Assembly (NCBI GenBank): GCA_023511725.1
Contig: JAIMAY010000010.1
Coordinates: 1-64,000, forward strand
DNA length: 64,000 nucleotides
From: Alicyclobacillus sp.
GTDB taxonomy: Bacteria > Bacillota > Bacilli > Alicyclobacillales > Alicyclobacillaceae
Direction: 5' to 3'
Both the position numbers and the translations under genes were made by a program. The notes under the pieces were generated by a model. It was not told the DNA's origin and searched no databases. It saw only the letters and a list, made by a program, of their open reading frames with translations. Shown one piece after another: positions 1-7,799 of the stretch; within the stretch, counting starts at the first letter, position 1; each line of letters opens with the position of its first letter.

Positions 1-2
1 CC

Positions 3-434
3 AAAACGGCTTACGTCGTCATACACAGTGGCGACGGCGGACGGACATGGCGTGAGGTGGACGCGGACACCGCACCCGACAGAGCTACCGAGCTTCTTTT
101 CCTGGACGTCGGCGATGCGCAGCATGCGTGGTGGCTATGTGCCCTGCCTAAGACAGCCTTTCAACCGGAGCCGGACCGGATCATCGGAGGTCCTAAAGCG
201 GACGCGGTCACCATGAATAGGGTGATGGGCACGTATGTGGTGCGACTGAGCATGGACGGGGGCGCCACCGTGTCTCAGATTCAGTTGCCATGGCCGAGCA
301 GCCGGTGCATCGTGACGGATCTGATGTTCAGCGACGCCCGCCATGGCAGCATCACGCTCGTCGACCAGCAGACGGCGACAAAAACCGCCTACAAAACGGC
401 CGACGGCGGCGCCACGTGGACACTTGTGCACTGA
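3..434 (+). CDS. C-terminal part of an Asp-box (BNR/Ycf48-like) repeat protein, 5' truncated by the window
   Basis: The frame is open from the first bases of the window to a stop at 434, so the start lies outside; 143 residues are visible. Two Asp-box-like segments can be seen, SGDGGRTW at visible residues 9-16 and TADGGATW at 132-139. These S/T-x-D-x-G-x-T-W turns mark beta-propeller blades of the sialidase/Ycf48/sortilin type, usually exported or surface proteins in Bacillota. Substrate and exact family cannot be told from this fragment. The repeat spacing and the aromatic W after each box support a real gene. Confidence 0.7.
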   Translation, partial: KTAYVVIHSGDGGRTWREVDADTAPDRATELLFLDVGDAQHAWWLCALPKTAFQPEPDRIIGGPKADAVTMNRVMGTYVVRLSMDGGATVSQIQLPWPSSRCIVTDLMFSDARHGSITLVDQQTATKTAYKTADGGATWTLVH

Positions 435-464
435 GCCGTGTCAAAAAAGATGGGGTGACATGAT

Positions 465-548
465 ATGGACATCGGAGCCATCGTTGTCGTGGGATTCTTC
501 GCCGTACTCGTACTGGCGCTGTCCGTTCTGGTCTCGCGCGGCGGCTGA
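465..548 (+). CDS. Putative 27-residue single-span membrane peptide
   Basis: A 28-codon frame starts ATG at 465, preceded by a GGGGTG purine run about 8 bases upstream, and ends TGA at 548. Apart from the first two and last three residues (RGG) the peptide is a hydrophobic stretch rich in V, L, I, F and A, long enough for one membrane span. It lies in the 126-base gap between the Asp-box protein and the convergent TetR gene. There is no homology I can name. It may be a genuine small membrane protein or chance; the clean hydrophobic profile and ribosome site argue for coding. Confidence 0.4.
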   Translation: MDIGAIVVVGFFAVLVLALSVLVSRGG

Positions 549-560
549 GCGGCCGTGGGA

Positions 561-1190
561 CTAGGCTGGATCAGCGTCCGTCTCGAGTTCCCGCGGGTCC
601 ACGTGAGGGGCGAGATGGGTTCGCAAACCTGCGAGTACGAAGTCGATCACGCCCTGTTCAAACGCTTTCCGCTCATGGACGGGGACGTACAGTTGAGCGT
701 ACAAGGACATGTCAGCCACCAATGCGATGAGCATCGCCGCGGTCCAGTCGAGATGCGGAATGTCCACGTTGTGGCGCCGGCGCAGCGCTTCCACGAGCAG
801 ACCGCCGAGTCTATGGTACATGGCCTCATCGCGGTGGCGCACAAACGTTTCTCCGCCACCCATGAAGAACACGCGCGCCATCGACGGATCCTCGTCGTGC
901 ATGCGGAAGACCGCGCGCACCACCTCGATGGTGCACTGGCGGAAAGGGATGCTCAGGTCTTCGAGAATCGGCGCAATCCGCTTCCACGTCTGTTCCACGG
1001 TCTGTTCGAACAGTGCCATGAGCAGTTCTTCCAGCGACGAAAAATGGAGATAAAACGTCCCGCGCGCGATGTTGCTGGCGTGGATCACGTCGGCGATGGT
1101 GACCTTGTCATAGCCCCGCTCTTGAAACAGACGCTTGGCGGTTTCCAGGATGTGGCGGTGACGTTCCTCCTTGGACATGGCTTGTCTCAT
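561..1190 (-). CDS. TetR/AcrR family transcriptional regulator
   Basis: 209 residues, normal length for the family. The N-terminal TetR DNA-binding domain is clear: a helix containing HILETAKRLFQERGYDKVT, then the recognition region ADVIHASNIARGTFYLHF (about residues 33-51), followed by an all-helical ligand-binding domain without recognisable specificity. The start overlaps the stop of the upstream LysR gene by 4 bases (ATGA), so the two regulators are translationally coupled. Target and ligand are unknown. The upstream LysR gene is divergent from the M3 peptidase, but nothing shows that the peptidase is the target. Confidence 0.9.
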   Translation of the reverse strand: MRQAMSKEERHRHILETAKRLFQERGYDKVTIADVIHASNIARGTFYLHFSSLEELLMALFEQTVEQTWKRIAPILEDLSIPFRQCTIEVVRAVFRMHDEDPSMARVFFMGGGETFVRHRDEAMYHRLGGLLVEALRRRHNVDIPHLDWTAAMLIALVADMSLYAQLYVPVHERKAFEQGVIDFVLAGLRTHLAPHVDPRELETDADPA

Positions 1191-2077
1191 CCGGGCGAGT
1201 TCCTTTCCAGTTCCGCATAGTAGGCTTTGACCACTTCAATGAACCGTTGCGCCAGCGGGCGCTGCTCCACAGACTCGGGATAGGCCAGCAGAGTCGGACG
1301 ATACCAGGCGGGATCATGCAAGGGGATCACAGCGTAGCGCTTGCTCTCCGCGTCATGAAGGGTTCTGCGCGGCAACAGGCTGACGCCGAGGCCGTGACTC
1401 ACCATCGCCTTGATCCCGTCGATAGCGTCCAGTTCCATGCGCACGTTTGGATGCACCCCGGCCTGCGCGAGCAGGCGAAACACGCGCTGTCGGAAGGGGG
1501 CTGTCGTTCGGCCGAACGCAATGAACGGCTCCGACGCCAGCGCATGGAGGCCCGGAAACGCGTGGGTGAAGTGGTGTCCCTGCGGCACGACCAGGTCAAT
1601 GGCGTCGGGCGCGAATTCAATCTGCCGCACATGCGGGTGGTAGATGGGTTCGCCGACGAAGCAGAAATCCACCTGGTCGGCCAGCAGCGCGTCCGTCATC
1701 TCTTCATACAGCCCCATGCGCACCTGCAGATGCACATGAGCCGTGCGCAGCATCCGTTGCAGACACTCCGGGACATCGTTGGAGATGAAGGCTCGGCCCG
1801 CCATCACGCGCAGCACGGGCGTATCCATCAGGTCCAGCTGTTCCATCTGCCGCTCCAGCTGCACCATACGCTCGGCCAGGGGGAGAAAGCGTTCTCCTTC
1901 CGGCGTGAGCCGCACCCCGCCGGGCAGGCGTTGAAACAGCGTGTATCCGAGCGCACGCTCCAAGCGTTGCAGGCGCGATGTCACCGTCGATTGCGACATG
2001 AACAACTGCTCCGCCGTGCGCGAGATGGAGCCAATGCGCGCAATGGCCAGAAACAGCGACACATCCTTTGTATCCAT
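1187..2077 (-). CDS. LysR family transcriptional regulator
   Basis: 296 residues, typical LysR length. The N-terminal winged helix-turn-helix is complete: residues 1-60 contain FLAIARIGSISRTAEQLFMS and the SQSTVTSRLQRLERALG recognition helix, followed by LFQR and LTPEG. The rest is the periplasmic-binding-protein-like effector domain. ATG start with a GGAGG site about 9 bases upstream. It is transcribed away from the M3 peptidase; the intergenic stretch holds a minus-strand TATAAT at 2107-2112 and a perfect 12-base palindrome at 2142-2153 that could be an operator. Effector unknown. It overlaps the following TetR gene by 4 bases. Confidence 0.92.
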   Translation of the reverse strand: MDTKDVSLFLAIARIGSISRTAEQLFMSQSTVTSRLQRLERALGYTLFQRLPGGVRLTPEGERFLPLAERMVQLERQMEQLDLMDTPVLRVMAGRAFISNDVPECLQRMLRTAHVHLQVRMGLYEEMTDALLADQVDFCFVGEPIYHPHVRQIEFAPDAIDLVVPQGHHFTHAFPGLHALASEPFIAFGRTTAPFRQRVFRLLAQAGVHPNVRMELDAIDGIKAMVSHGLGVSLLPRRTLHDAESKRYAVIPLHDPAWYRPTLLAYPESVEQRPLAQRFIEVVKAYYAELERNSPG

Positions 2078-2141
2078 GCAAGCCGCCTCCAGCGGAAGTT
2101 ACGTCTATTATACCGCGGCTCGAAGCGGCCTCGTTTGGAGT

Positions 2142-2153
2142 GGCACCGGTGCC
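2142..2153. promoter_or_regulatory. 12-base perfect palindrome in the lysR/pepF divergent region
   Basis: GGCACCGGTGCC reads the same on both strands. It sits 65 bases upstream of the lysR start and 60 bases upstream of the peptidase start, where an operator for the divergent regulator would be expected. GC-rich palindromes of this size also occur by chance here, and it lacks the T-N11-A core usual for LysR sites. Confidence 0.25.
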
Positions 2154-2212
2154 CATCTTTTGATAGGGTGAAGGGTGGGATATGGAAGCCGAGAGAGAGT
2201 GAGGGATCCGCG

Positions 2213-3997
2213 TTGGCCGAGCTGAAGCAGACATGGGATCTGGACGTCATCTTTCCTGGCGGGAGCAGCTCCGAGGCGTTTGCCGCCTTCTTGCAAGCGC
2301 TTGCGGAGGACCTGGCGCGCTTTCCGAGTCTGGTGCAGCGTTTGAATACCGAAGCTTCCAATGAGACCTGGACGGACGCGGTGAAAACCGCGCAGGATCT
2401 GTCCGCGCGCCTGCGTGAGGCGGGAGCCTTCGTGGGCTGCCTGACGGCGCAGGATGTGCGCGACGACAAGGCCAAGCAGTTACAGGCTCAGGTTTCCGGA
2501 CTGCAGGCGCAGTTGGCATCCGCCTACACCCAGTTCGATGCCGCGCTGGCCGCCGTGCCGGAAGCGCGCTGGGCGGAACTGATGGCCCTGCCGGCGCTCG
2601 CCGAGGTGCGGTTCGCGCTGGAGGAGCGGCGGAGACGGACGCAGGATCGGCTGGATCCACCGCGGGAAGCGTTGATTGCCCAACTGGGCGTCGACGGATA
2701 CCACGCGTGGGGCGAGCTGTACAACGTGGTGGTCGGCCGCATGACGATGGAGGTGGAGGCCGAGGGCCGGCGGCACACGCTGTCCATGGGGCAGGCCGCC
2801 AACTGGCTGGAACATCCGGATCGCCGTGTGCGCCAGGCCGTGTTCGCGCGGTGGGAGGAGACGTGGGCCGCTGAGGCGGAGCTCTGCGCCCGTGCGTTGA
2901 ACCACCTGGGTGGGTTCCGTTTGGCTGCCTACCGTGCGCGGGGTTGGGAGGATGTGTTGAAGGAGCCGCTCGATGTCAACCGCATGCGTCGCGAGACGCT
3001 GGAGGCCATGTGGGATGCGGTCGTCCGGCACAAGGGGCCGCTCGTCCAGTATCTGCAGCGGAAGGCGAAGCTCATCGGCGTCGATGCGCCGGCCTGGTTC
3101 GACGTAGAGGCCCCCATCGGCAGGAGCGACAAGCGCTACACCTACGACGAGGCCGCGGACTTCATCGAGACCCAGTTCCGCTCGTTTGATCCAGAGTTCG
3201 CCAGTTTTGCCCGCAGCTGCTTCGAGAAGCGCTGGATTGAGGCGGAGGATCGGCCGGGCAAACGGCCGGGCGGGTTCTGCACCAGCTTCCCCGTCAGCGA
3301 GCAGACGCGGGTGTTTGTGACGTTCTCGGGATCGTCCGGCAATGTGTCGACCATCGCGCACGAGTTGGGACACGCCTATCACCAGCACGTGATGCGTGGT
3401 CTGCCCATGTTCGCGCAGCAGTACGCGATGAACGTGGCCGAAACCGCCTCCACGTTCGCCGAGCAGTTGGTGTCCGACGCCGCGCTGGCACAGGCGGGGA
3501 GCGACGAGGAGCGGATTGGCCTGCTGGATGAGCGTCTGCAGCGCGCCGTCGCCATGTTCATGAATATCCACGCGCGCTTCCTGTTCGAGACGCGGTACTA
3601 TGCGCAGCGCCGCCACGGATTCGTCGCTGTGCCCGCGTTGAACGACCTGATGGTGGAGGCGCAGCGCGAGGCGTACCAGAATGCGCTGGCTTCGTATCAC
3701 CCGCATTTCTGGGCGTCCAAGCTGCACTTCTACATCACCGGCACGCCCTTTTACAACTTCCCCTACACCTTCGGCTATCTCTTCTCCAGCGGGATCTACG
3801 CCCGCGCGAAGGCGGAGGGGCCGTCGTTCGCCGCGCGCTATCGGTCGCTCTTGCGCGATACGGCCAGCATGACAGTGGAGGATCTGGCGCAGAAGCATCT
3901 GGGTGTGGACCTGACGAAGCCGGATTTCTGGGACGAAGCGGCGCGGTTCGCGGTGGCCGACGTGGAGACCTTCCTGCGGCTGACGGGAGCCGTTTGA
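2213..3997 (+). CDS. pepF: M3 family oligoendopeptidase (PepF-like zinc metallopeptidase)
   Basis: 594 residues from a TTG start at 2213, chosen because GAGGG lies 7 bases upstream and the protein then begins with the usual AELKQTWDLD segment; the frame is open far upstream but that part is not protein-like. The zinc site HELGH is at residues 383-387 with the likely third ligand E410 in AETASTFAE. The helical N-terminal lobe and the C-terminal FYNFPYTFGYLFSSGIY region are typical of M3 oligopeptidases, cytoplasmic enzymes that trim short peptides. Stands alone, 13 bases before the ECF operon, and may share its transcript. Confidence 0.93.
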   Translation: MAELKQTWDLDVIFPGGSSSEAFAAFLQALAEDLARFPSLVQRLNTEASNETWTDAVKTAQDLSARLREAGAFVGCLTAQDVRDDKAKQLQAQVSGLQAQLASAYTQFDAALAAVPEARWAELMALPALAEVRFALEERRRRTQDRLDPPREALIAQLGVDGYHAWGELYNVVVGRMTMEVEAEGRRHTLSMGQAANWLEHPDRRVRQAVFARWEETWAAEAELCARALNHLGGFRLAAYRARGWEDVLKEPLDVNRMRRETLEAMWDAVVRHKGPLVQYLQRKAKLIGVDAPAWFDVEAPIGRSDKRYTYDEAADFIETQFRSFDPEFASFARSCFEKRWIEAEDRPGKRPGGFCTSFPVSEQTRVFVTFSGSSGNVSTIAHELGHAYHQHVMRGLPMFAQQYAMNVAETASTFAEQLVSDAALAQAGSDEERIGLLDERLQRAVAMFMNIHARFLFETRYYAQRRHGFVAVPALNDLMVEAQREAYQNALASYHPHFWASKLHFYITGTPFYNFPYTFGYLFSSGIYARAKAEGPSFAARYRSLLRDTASMTVEDLAQKHLGVDLTKPDFWDEAARFAVADVETFLRLTGAV

Positions 3998-4010
3998 CGG
4001 AGGGATCCGG

Positions 4011-5807
4011 ATGTCGATCCGGCTTCAGGGCGTCCGCTTCGCCTATCCGCGCACGGGCGAGCCGTCCGCCGGGGCGAGTGAGGTACCGCCGCTCTTTGAC
4101 GATCTATCCCTCACCATCCACCCTGGCGAGTTCGTGGCCATTCTCGGGCCGAACGGCAGCGGCAAATCCACGCTGGCGCGGATGGCCGCGGGGCTGCTGC
4201 GACCGGCGGCCGGTGAGGTGCTGGTGGACGACATCAATCTGTACGATCCGGCCTCTGCCGTCGAGGCGCGGCGCCGGGTCGGCATCGTGTTTCAGGACCC
4301 GGATGCCCAGATCATCGCGACCATCGTCGAGGAGGACGTGGCGTTCGGGCTCGAGAACCGCGGTGTTCCCCGCGAGGAGATGCGCCGGCGCGTGGAGGAG
4401 GCGCTGCGTGCCGTGGGGCTTGGGGCGCACCGCAAACGCCCGCCGCATCAGCTCTCGGGGGGCCAGAAGCAGCGATTGGCCATCGCCGGCTGGTTGGCGG
4501 TAGCGCCGCGGTATCTCATCCTGGATGAGGCCACCGCGATGCTGGACGTCGAAGGCCGCGCTGAGGTGATGGCGCTACTCACCAAACTCCACCGACAGGG
4601 CATGACCTTGGTCATGGTCACCCACCACATGGAGGAGGCGCTGGCGGCGGACCGGGTGTTGGTCATGGCGCGCGGCCGGATGGTGCTGGATGGTCCGCCG
4701 GCGGAGGTGTTCACGCACAGCCGGACCCTGCGCGAGCTGCGGCTCGATGTGCCGGCGGCGGTGGAGGTGGCGGATCGGCTGCGGGCGGACGGTTGGGACC
4801 TGCCACCGGTGCTCACCCCGGCCGATCTCGCCTCCGCCCTCGCTCGCACAGCACGACCTACGCACGGCAGCGGGATGGAAGCCGGGGCTGGGGCGCCGGA
4901 GGGCGCACCGCCGCGTGAGGAGGCTTCCGCTGAAGCCCCCGTGCTGGTCAGCGTGCGCCACGTGTCGCACACCTACCTGCGCGGAACTCCGCTTGCCCAG
5001 CCGGCGCTGGAGGACGTGAGCTTCGAGCTGCGCAGCGGCGAAACCACAGCCATCGTCGGTCACACGGGATCCGGGAAATCGACGCTGGCGCAGGTGCTGG
5101 CCGCGTTGATTGTGCCGGAGCGGGGGGAGGTCGTAATCGGCGGGGTGCGGGTGGAACGCAGCCCATCGGTCCTCCGCCGCGTCCGCAGCCTGGTGGGGCT
5201 CGTCATGCAGCGGCCGGAGGCGCAGTTGTTCGAGGCGCTCGTCGGCGACGACGTGGCGTATGGTCCGCTGCAGCAGGGGCTGTCCATCGATAAGGCGCGC
5301 GAACGGGTGCGGTTCGCCATGGAGGCGGTGGGGCTCGACTTCGCTTGGCGGGATAGGCCGGTGCAGGCGCTGAGCGGCGGCGAGCGACGGAAGGTGGCCA
5401 TCGCCGGCGTGCTGGCGATGATGCCAAGGTTGCTGATCCTCGATGAGCCGACGGCGGGCCTGGATCCGGCATCGCGCGATGAGTTGCTGGCGCGGCTGCG
5501 CGCCCTGGCTTCCGCCCACGGGATGACGCTGCTTCTGATCACTCATCGCATGGAGGAGGTTGCAGCGTTGGCCGACCGGGTGTTGGCGCTGCGAGCCGGG
5601 AAGCTGGTGTGGGATGGGCCGGTGCGCGCCTGGTTCGCGGATCCGGAGCGGCTCGCCGCCCTGGGCATGGGTCTGCCCGACGCGGCCCAGTTGGCCGCCG
5701 CGTGTCGGGCGGTGGGCTTGCCCGTGCGGGGCGTGCCGCTCAGCCGCGACGAGGCGTACCACGCCATCCGGACGGCGCTCGCGCAGGGGAGGCGGGCGGA
5801 TGGCTGA
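4011..5807 (+). CDS. ECF transporter ATPase, EcfA1-EcfA2 fused in one chain
   Basis: 598 residues holding two complete ABC ATPase domains. The first has Walker A GPNGSGKST at about 46-54 and signature LSGGQ near 148; the second has GHTGSGKST near 350 and LSGGE near 453, each followed by a Walker B (LILDEAT, LILDEPT) and an H-loop (VTHHMEE, ITHRMEE). An Ala/Glu/Gly-rich linker (about 285-315) joins them. Energy-coupling factor transporters normally use two separate ATPases; fusions such as YkoD exist. The stop overlaps the next gene (EcfT) by 8 bases. It powers uptake of a vitamin or precursor with the two membrane proteins that follow. Confidence 0.93.
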   Translation: MSIRLQGVRFAYPRTGEPSAGASEVPPLFDDLSLTIHPGEFVAILGPNGSGKSTLARMAAGLLRPAAGEVLVDDINLYDPASAVEARRRVGIVFQDPDAQIIATIVEEDVAFGLENRGVPREEMRRRVEEALRAVGLGAHRKRPPHQLSGGQKQRLAIAGWLAVAPRYLILDEATAMLDVEGRAEVMALLTKLHRQGMTLVMVTHHMEEALAADRVLVMARGRMVLDGPPAEVFTHSRTLRELRLDVPAAVEVADRLRADGWDLPPVLTPADLASALARTARPTHGSGMEAGAGAPEGAPPREEASAEAPVLVSVRHVSHTYLRGTPLAQPALEDVSFELRSGETTAIVGHTGSGKSTLAQVLAALIVPERGEVVIGGVRVERSPSVLRRVRSLVGLVMQRPEAQLFEALVGDDVAYGPLQQGLSIDKARERVRFAMEAVGLDFAWRDRPVQALSGGERRKVAIAGVLAMMPRLLILDEPTAGLDPASRDELLARLRALASAHGMTLLLITHRMEEVAALADRVLALRAGKLVWDGPVRAWFADPERLAALGMGLPDAAQLAAACRAVGLPVRGVPLSRDEAYHAIRTALAQGRRADG

Positions 5808-6636
5808 CTTTGAGCTGGCGCGTTATGTGACCATTGGCCAGTATCTGGCCACGGACTCCGTGATCCATCGCTTGGATCCGCGCGTGAAGCTGGTCGCGTT
5901 TGTCCTGTGGGTGGTGGCCGCGTCTTGCACCGGATCCTTGCTCGGGAACGCGGTGCTGCTCATCCTCGGGCTGGCGGGCCTGGCGCTCGCGCGCATCCCG
6001 CTGCGGTTCGGCCTGTCCGGTGTGGTTCCCGCCATACCGCTGATCCTGCTGATGTCGGTGCTCATGGTCCTGTTCTACCAACCGGATCCCGGGGCGCACG
6101 TGTGGCTGCATTGGAGAATCCTCACCATCACGTGGGAAGGCGTACGCCTGGCGCTGGTCTCTGCGGCGCGCTTCATCGAGATGGTGATGTTCATCAGCAT
6201 CCTCACCTTGTCGACGACGTTGTCGGATCTCACCCGCGCGCTGGAAGCACTGCTGCGCCCGCTGCGCGCACTGCGGTTCCCGGCGGACGAGGCGGCGCTG
6301 ATGGTGAGCATCGCCCTGCGCTTCGTGCCGACGCTAGCGCAGGAGGCGGAGCGTTTGATGAAGGCGCAGGCCGCGCGCGGCGCGGATATCGGGACGGCGC
6401 GCCCGTGGCAACTGATCCGGCGCACTCGCAGCGTGCTCCCGGTCATCGTGCCGCTCTTCGTGTCGGCCTTGCGCCGCGCGGATGAGCTGGTGCTGGCGAT
6501 GGAGGCCCGCGGTTATGTGCCTGGCGCGCCGCGGAGTTCCTATGTCGAGTACGCGGCGCGTGGTTCGGATGCGATGGCGCTGGCCCTGACCGTGCTCCTG
6601 TGTGCGCTCATCGTGTGGCTGCCGTGGCCCTGGTGA
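5800..6636 (+). CDS. ecfT: ECF transporter transmembrane coupling protein EcfT
   Basis: 278 residues from the ATG at 5800, inside the end of the ATPase gene. Several hydrophobic spans are visible in the N-terminal half (about 35-75 and 80-105) and one at the C-terminus. The two cytoplasmic coupling motifs that contact the ATPases are present as Ala-Arg-Gly at 192-194 (AQAARGAD) and 236-238 (MEARGY). The conserved opening HRLDPRVKL is also present. It links the fused ATPase to the substrate-binding S component encoded 84 bases downstream. Confidence 0.93.
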   Translation: MADFELARYVTIGQYLATDSVIHRLDPRVKLVAFVLWVVAASCTGSLLGNAVLLILGLAGLALARIPLRFGLSGVVPAIPLILLMSVLMVLFYQPDPGAHVWLHWRILTITWEGVRLALVSAARFIEMVMFISILTLSTTLSDLTRALEALLRPLRALRFPADEAALMVSIALRFVPTLAQEAERLMKAQAARGADIGTARPWQLIRRTRSVLPVIVPLFVSALRRADELVLAMEARGYVPGAPRSSYVEYAARGSDAMALALTVLLCALIVWLPWPW

Positions 6637-6645
6637 TCTGCCCTC

Positions 6646-6674
6646 TCGACAGCGCGGGCCCGCTCTGTTATAAC
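6646..6674 (+). promoter_or_regulatory. Sigma-A-type promoter for the ECF S component
   Basis: TCGACA at 6646-6651 and TATAAC at 6669-6674, separated by exactly 17 bases, lie 47 bases ahead of the S-component start. This suggests the S component can be transcribed apart from the ATPase and EcfT genes. No riboswitch fold is evident in the short leader. Confidence 0.6.
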
Positions 6675-6720
6675 GAAGGCGTGCGCCAGATGCGTTCCAC
6701 CGACGGAGGGGGACAGTATC

Positions 6721-7302
6721 ATGCAGGGCTACAGCGCGGTTTCTGCCGGCGAGGCCAAGCGAAGCCAGACCCGGCGCATCGTTGTCACGGGCGTGCTCGC
6801 AGCCATCGCCATTCTGCTCGGTGTCACGCGGCTCGGTTTCATCCCGGTGCCGACGGCGGCAGGCAATGCGACCATCATGCATCTGCCGGCCGTGATTGGC
6901 GGCGTATTGGAAGGACCGGTGGTCGGCGGCGTCATCGGCCTCATCTTTGGCCTCACCTCGTTCTTTGATGCGACCAATCCCGTCTTCAAAGACCCGCTGG
7001 TGGCCATTCTGCCGCGGATCTTTATCGGGATCGTCGCCTACCTCGTCTATGCGGGGCTGCGCCGGGTGCGGGTGCCCGCCTGGGTGAATCTGCCGATCAC
7101 GGGCTTCATGGGCTCCGCCACCAACACGGTGCTGGTGCTACTCATGATCTGGCTGCGGTTCCACTGGCGCCTGCCGGTGATTCTCTCGGTTGCGGTGGTC
7201 AATGGCCTGCCGGAGGCGGTGGTATCGGCCATCATCACGACGGCCGTGGTCGGTGCGTACCTGGGCATCACGCGGCGCAACGCCAAATCGAAGATCTCCT
7301 GA
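6721..7302 (+). CDS. ECF transporter S component (substrate-binding membrane protein)
   Basis: 193 residues, about six membrane spans, with the conserved ECF-S pattern HLPAVIGGVLEGPVVGG followed by a small-residue-rich span and FKDPLVAILPR. This resembles the broad ECF-S family that includes proposed pantothenate and hydroxymethylpyrimidine carriers; the substrate cannot be decided from sequence. ATG at 6721 follows a GGAGGGGGA site. It has its own promoter and is followed by a strong terminator. Thiamin biosynthesis genes start 500 bases further on, in the convergent direction, so a thiamin precursor is a reasonable but unproven guess. Confidence 0.85.
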   Translation: MQGYSAVSAGEAKRSQTRRIVVTGVLAAIAILLGVTRLGFIPVPTAAGNATIMHLPAVIGGVLEGPVVGGVIGLIFGLTSFFDATNPVFKDPLVAILPRIFIGIVAYLVYAGLRRVRVPAWVNLPITGFMGSATNTVLVLLMIWLRFHWRLPVILSVAVVNGLPEAVVSAIITTAVVGAYLGITRRNAKSKIS

Positions 7303-7324
7303 CGTAGTTTCGTCGCTCCACGCG

Positions 7325-7373
7325 GCGCGGACTCGGGGTGGAGGCGCACCCGCCACCGGGTCCGCGCTGTTTT
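7325..7373 (+). terminator. Rho-independent terminator of the ECF operon
   Basis: A 12-pair stem (GCGCGGAC plus four more pairs, one G-T) between 7325-7336 and 7356-7367 is followed by TGTTTT. It closes the ECF transcript 22 bases after the S-component stop. Confidence 0.75.
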
Positions 7374-7485
7374 CGCTGGGGAGGGCCCATGTGGTCACTC
7401 CTGGTGGCAGAGAAATGGGCGCCGCTGTCACAATTTTGACTGAAAAGATCAGAAGATTGGGTGGATTTTTTCTGCGGGTCGCGCT

Positions 7486-7491
7486 TATAAT
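7486..7491 (+). promoter_or_regulatory. Perfect TATAAT -10 box ahead of a small CxxC protein
   Basis: TATAAT lies 27 bases upstream of the small gene start. No good TTGACA lies at the expected distance, so the promoter is weak or needs an activator. Confidence 0.4.
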
Positions 7492-7518
7492 CAGAAACAA
7501 CCAAGGGAGTGGTGAGAG

Positions 7519-7659
7519 ATGAAGGACACAACCCAACGCTTCACCTGTGTACTGTGCGGCGCGGAGACGGAGCGCCATGCGGACGACGCGCAGGCATGGG
7601 AGGAACTATGCGGCGACTGCGTCGACCGCTGGGTGCGCGACTCTCAAGCCGAGTGGTAA
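7519..7659 (+). CDS. 46-residue protein with two CxxC pairs (zinc-finger-like)
   Basis: ATG at 7519 behind an AGGGAGTGGTGAG ribosome site, stop at 7659. The peptide carries CVLC near residues 10-13 and CGDC near 32-35, separated by an acidic, Trp-containing stretch, a pattern that suits one structural zinc. It stands alone between the ECF operon terminator and a strong bidirectional hairpin, with its own TATAAT box. I do not recognise a family. Possible roles are a small regulator or adaptor; no function is assigned. Confidence 0.6.
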   Translation: MKDTTQRFTCVLCGAETERHADDAQAWEELCGDCVDRWVRDSQAEW

Positions 7660-7705
7660 CGCATCGGTGAGGCAAAGAACCATGCATCGCGGGTGGTGTG
7701 GCACA

Positions 7706-7743
7706 ACGGATGGGCCCGGGAAGAGATTCCCGGGCCCATCCGT
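7706..7743. terminator. 17-pair perfect hairpin between convergent genes
   Basis: A perfect 17-base inverted repeat (ACGGATGGGCCCGGGAA and its complement) flanks a 4-base GAGA loop. It sits between the small CxxC gene and the end of thiG, so it probably stops transcripts from both sides. The T-tracts on either side are poor, so it may act mainly as a 3' end stabiliser or barrier. Confidence 0.6.
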
Positions 7744-7799
7744 CTGCGACCCCGAAGAGTCGGGTGGCTCCACTTCGGCAAGAGGGAAGGATTCCGCGC

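Noticed and set aside
1247-2212. A 300-codon N-terminal extension of the M3 peptidase
   Set aside because: It runs antisense to the whole LysR gene, looks unlike protein, and a good ribosome site marks a start at 2213.
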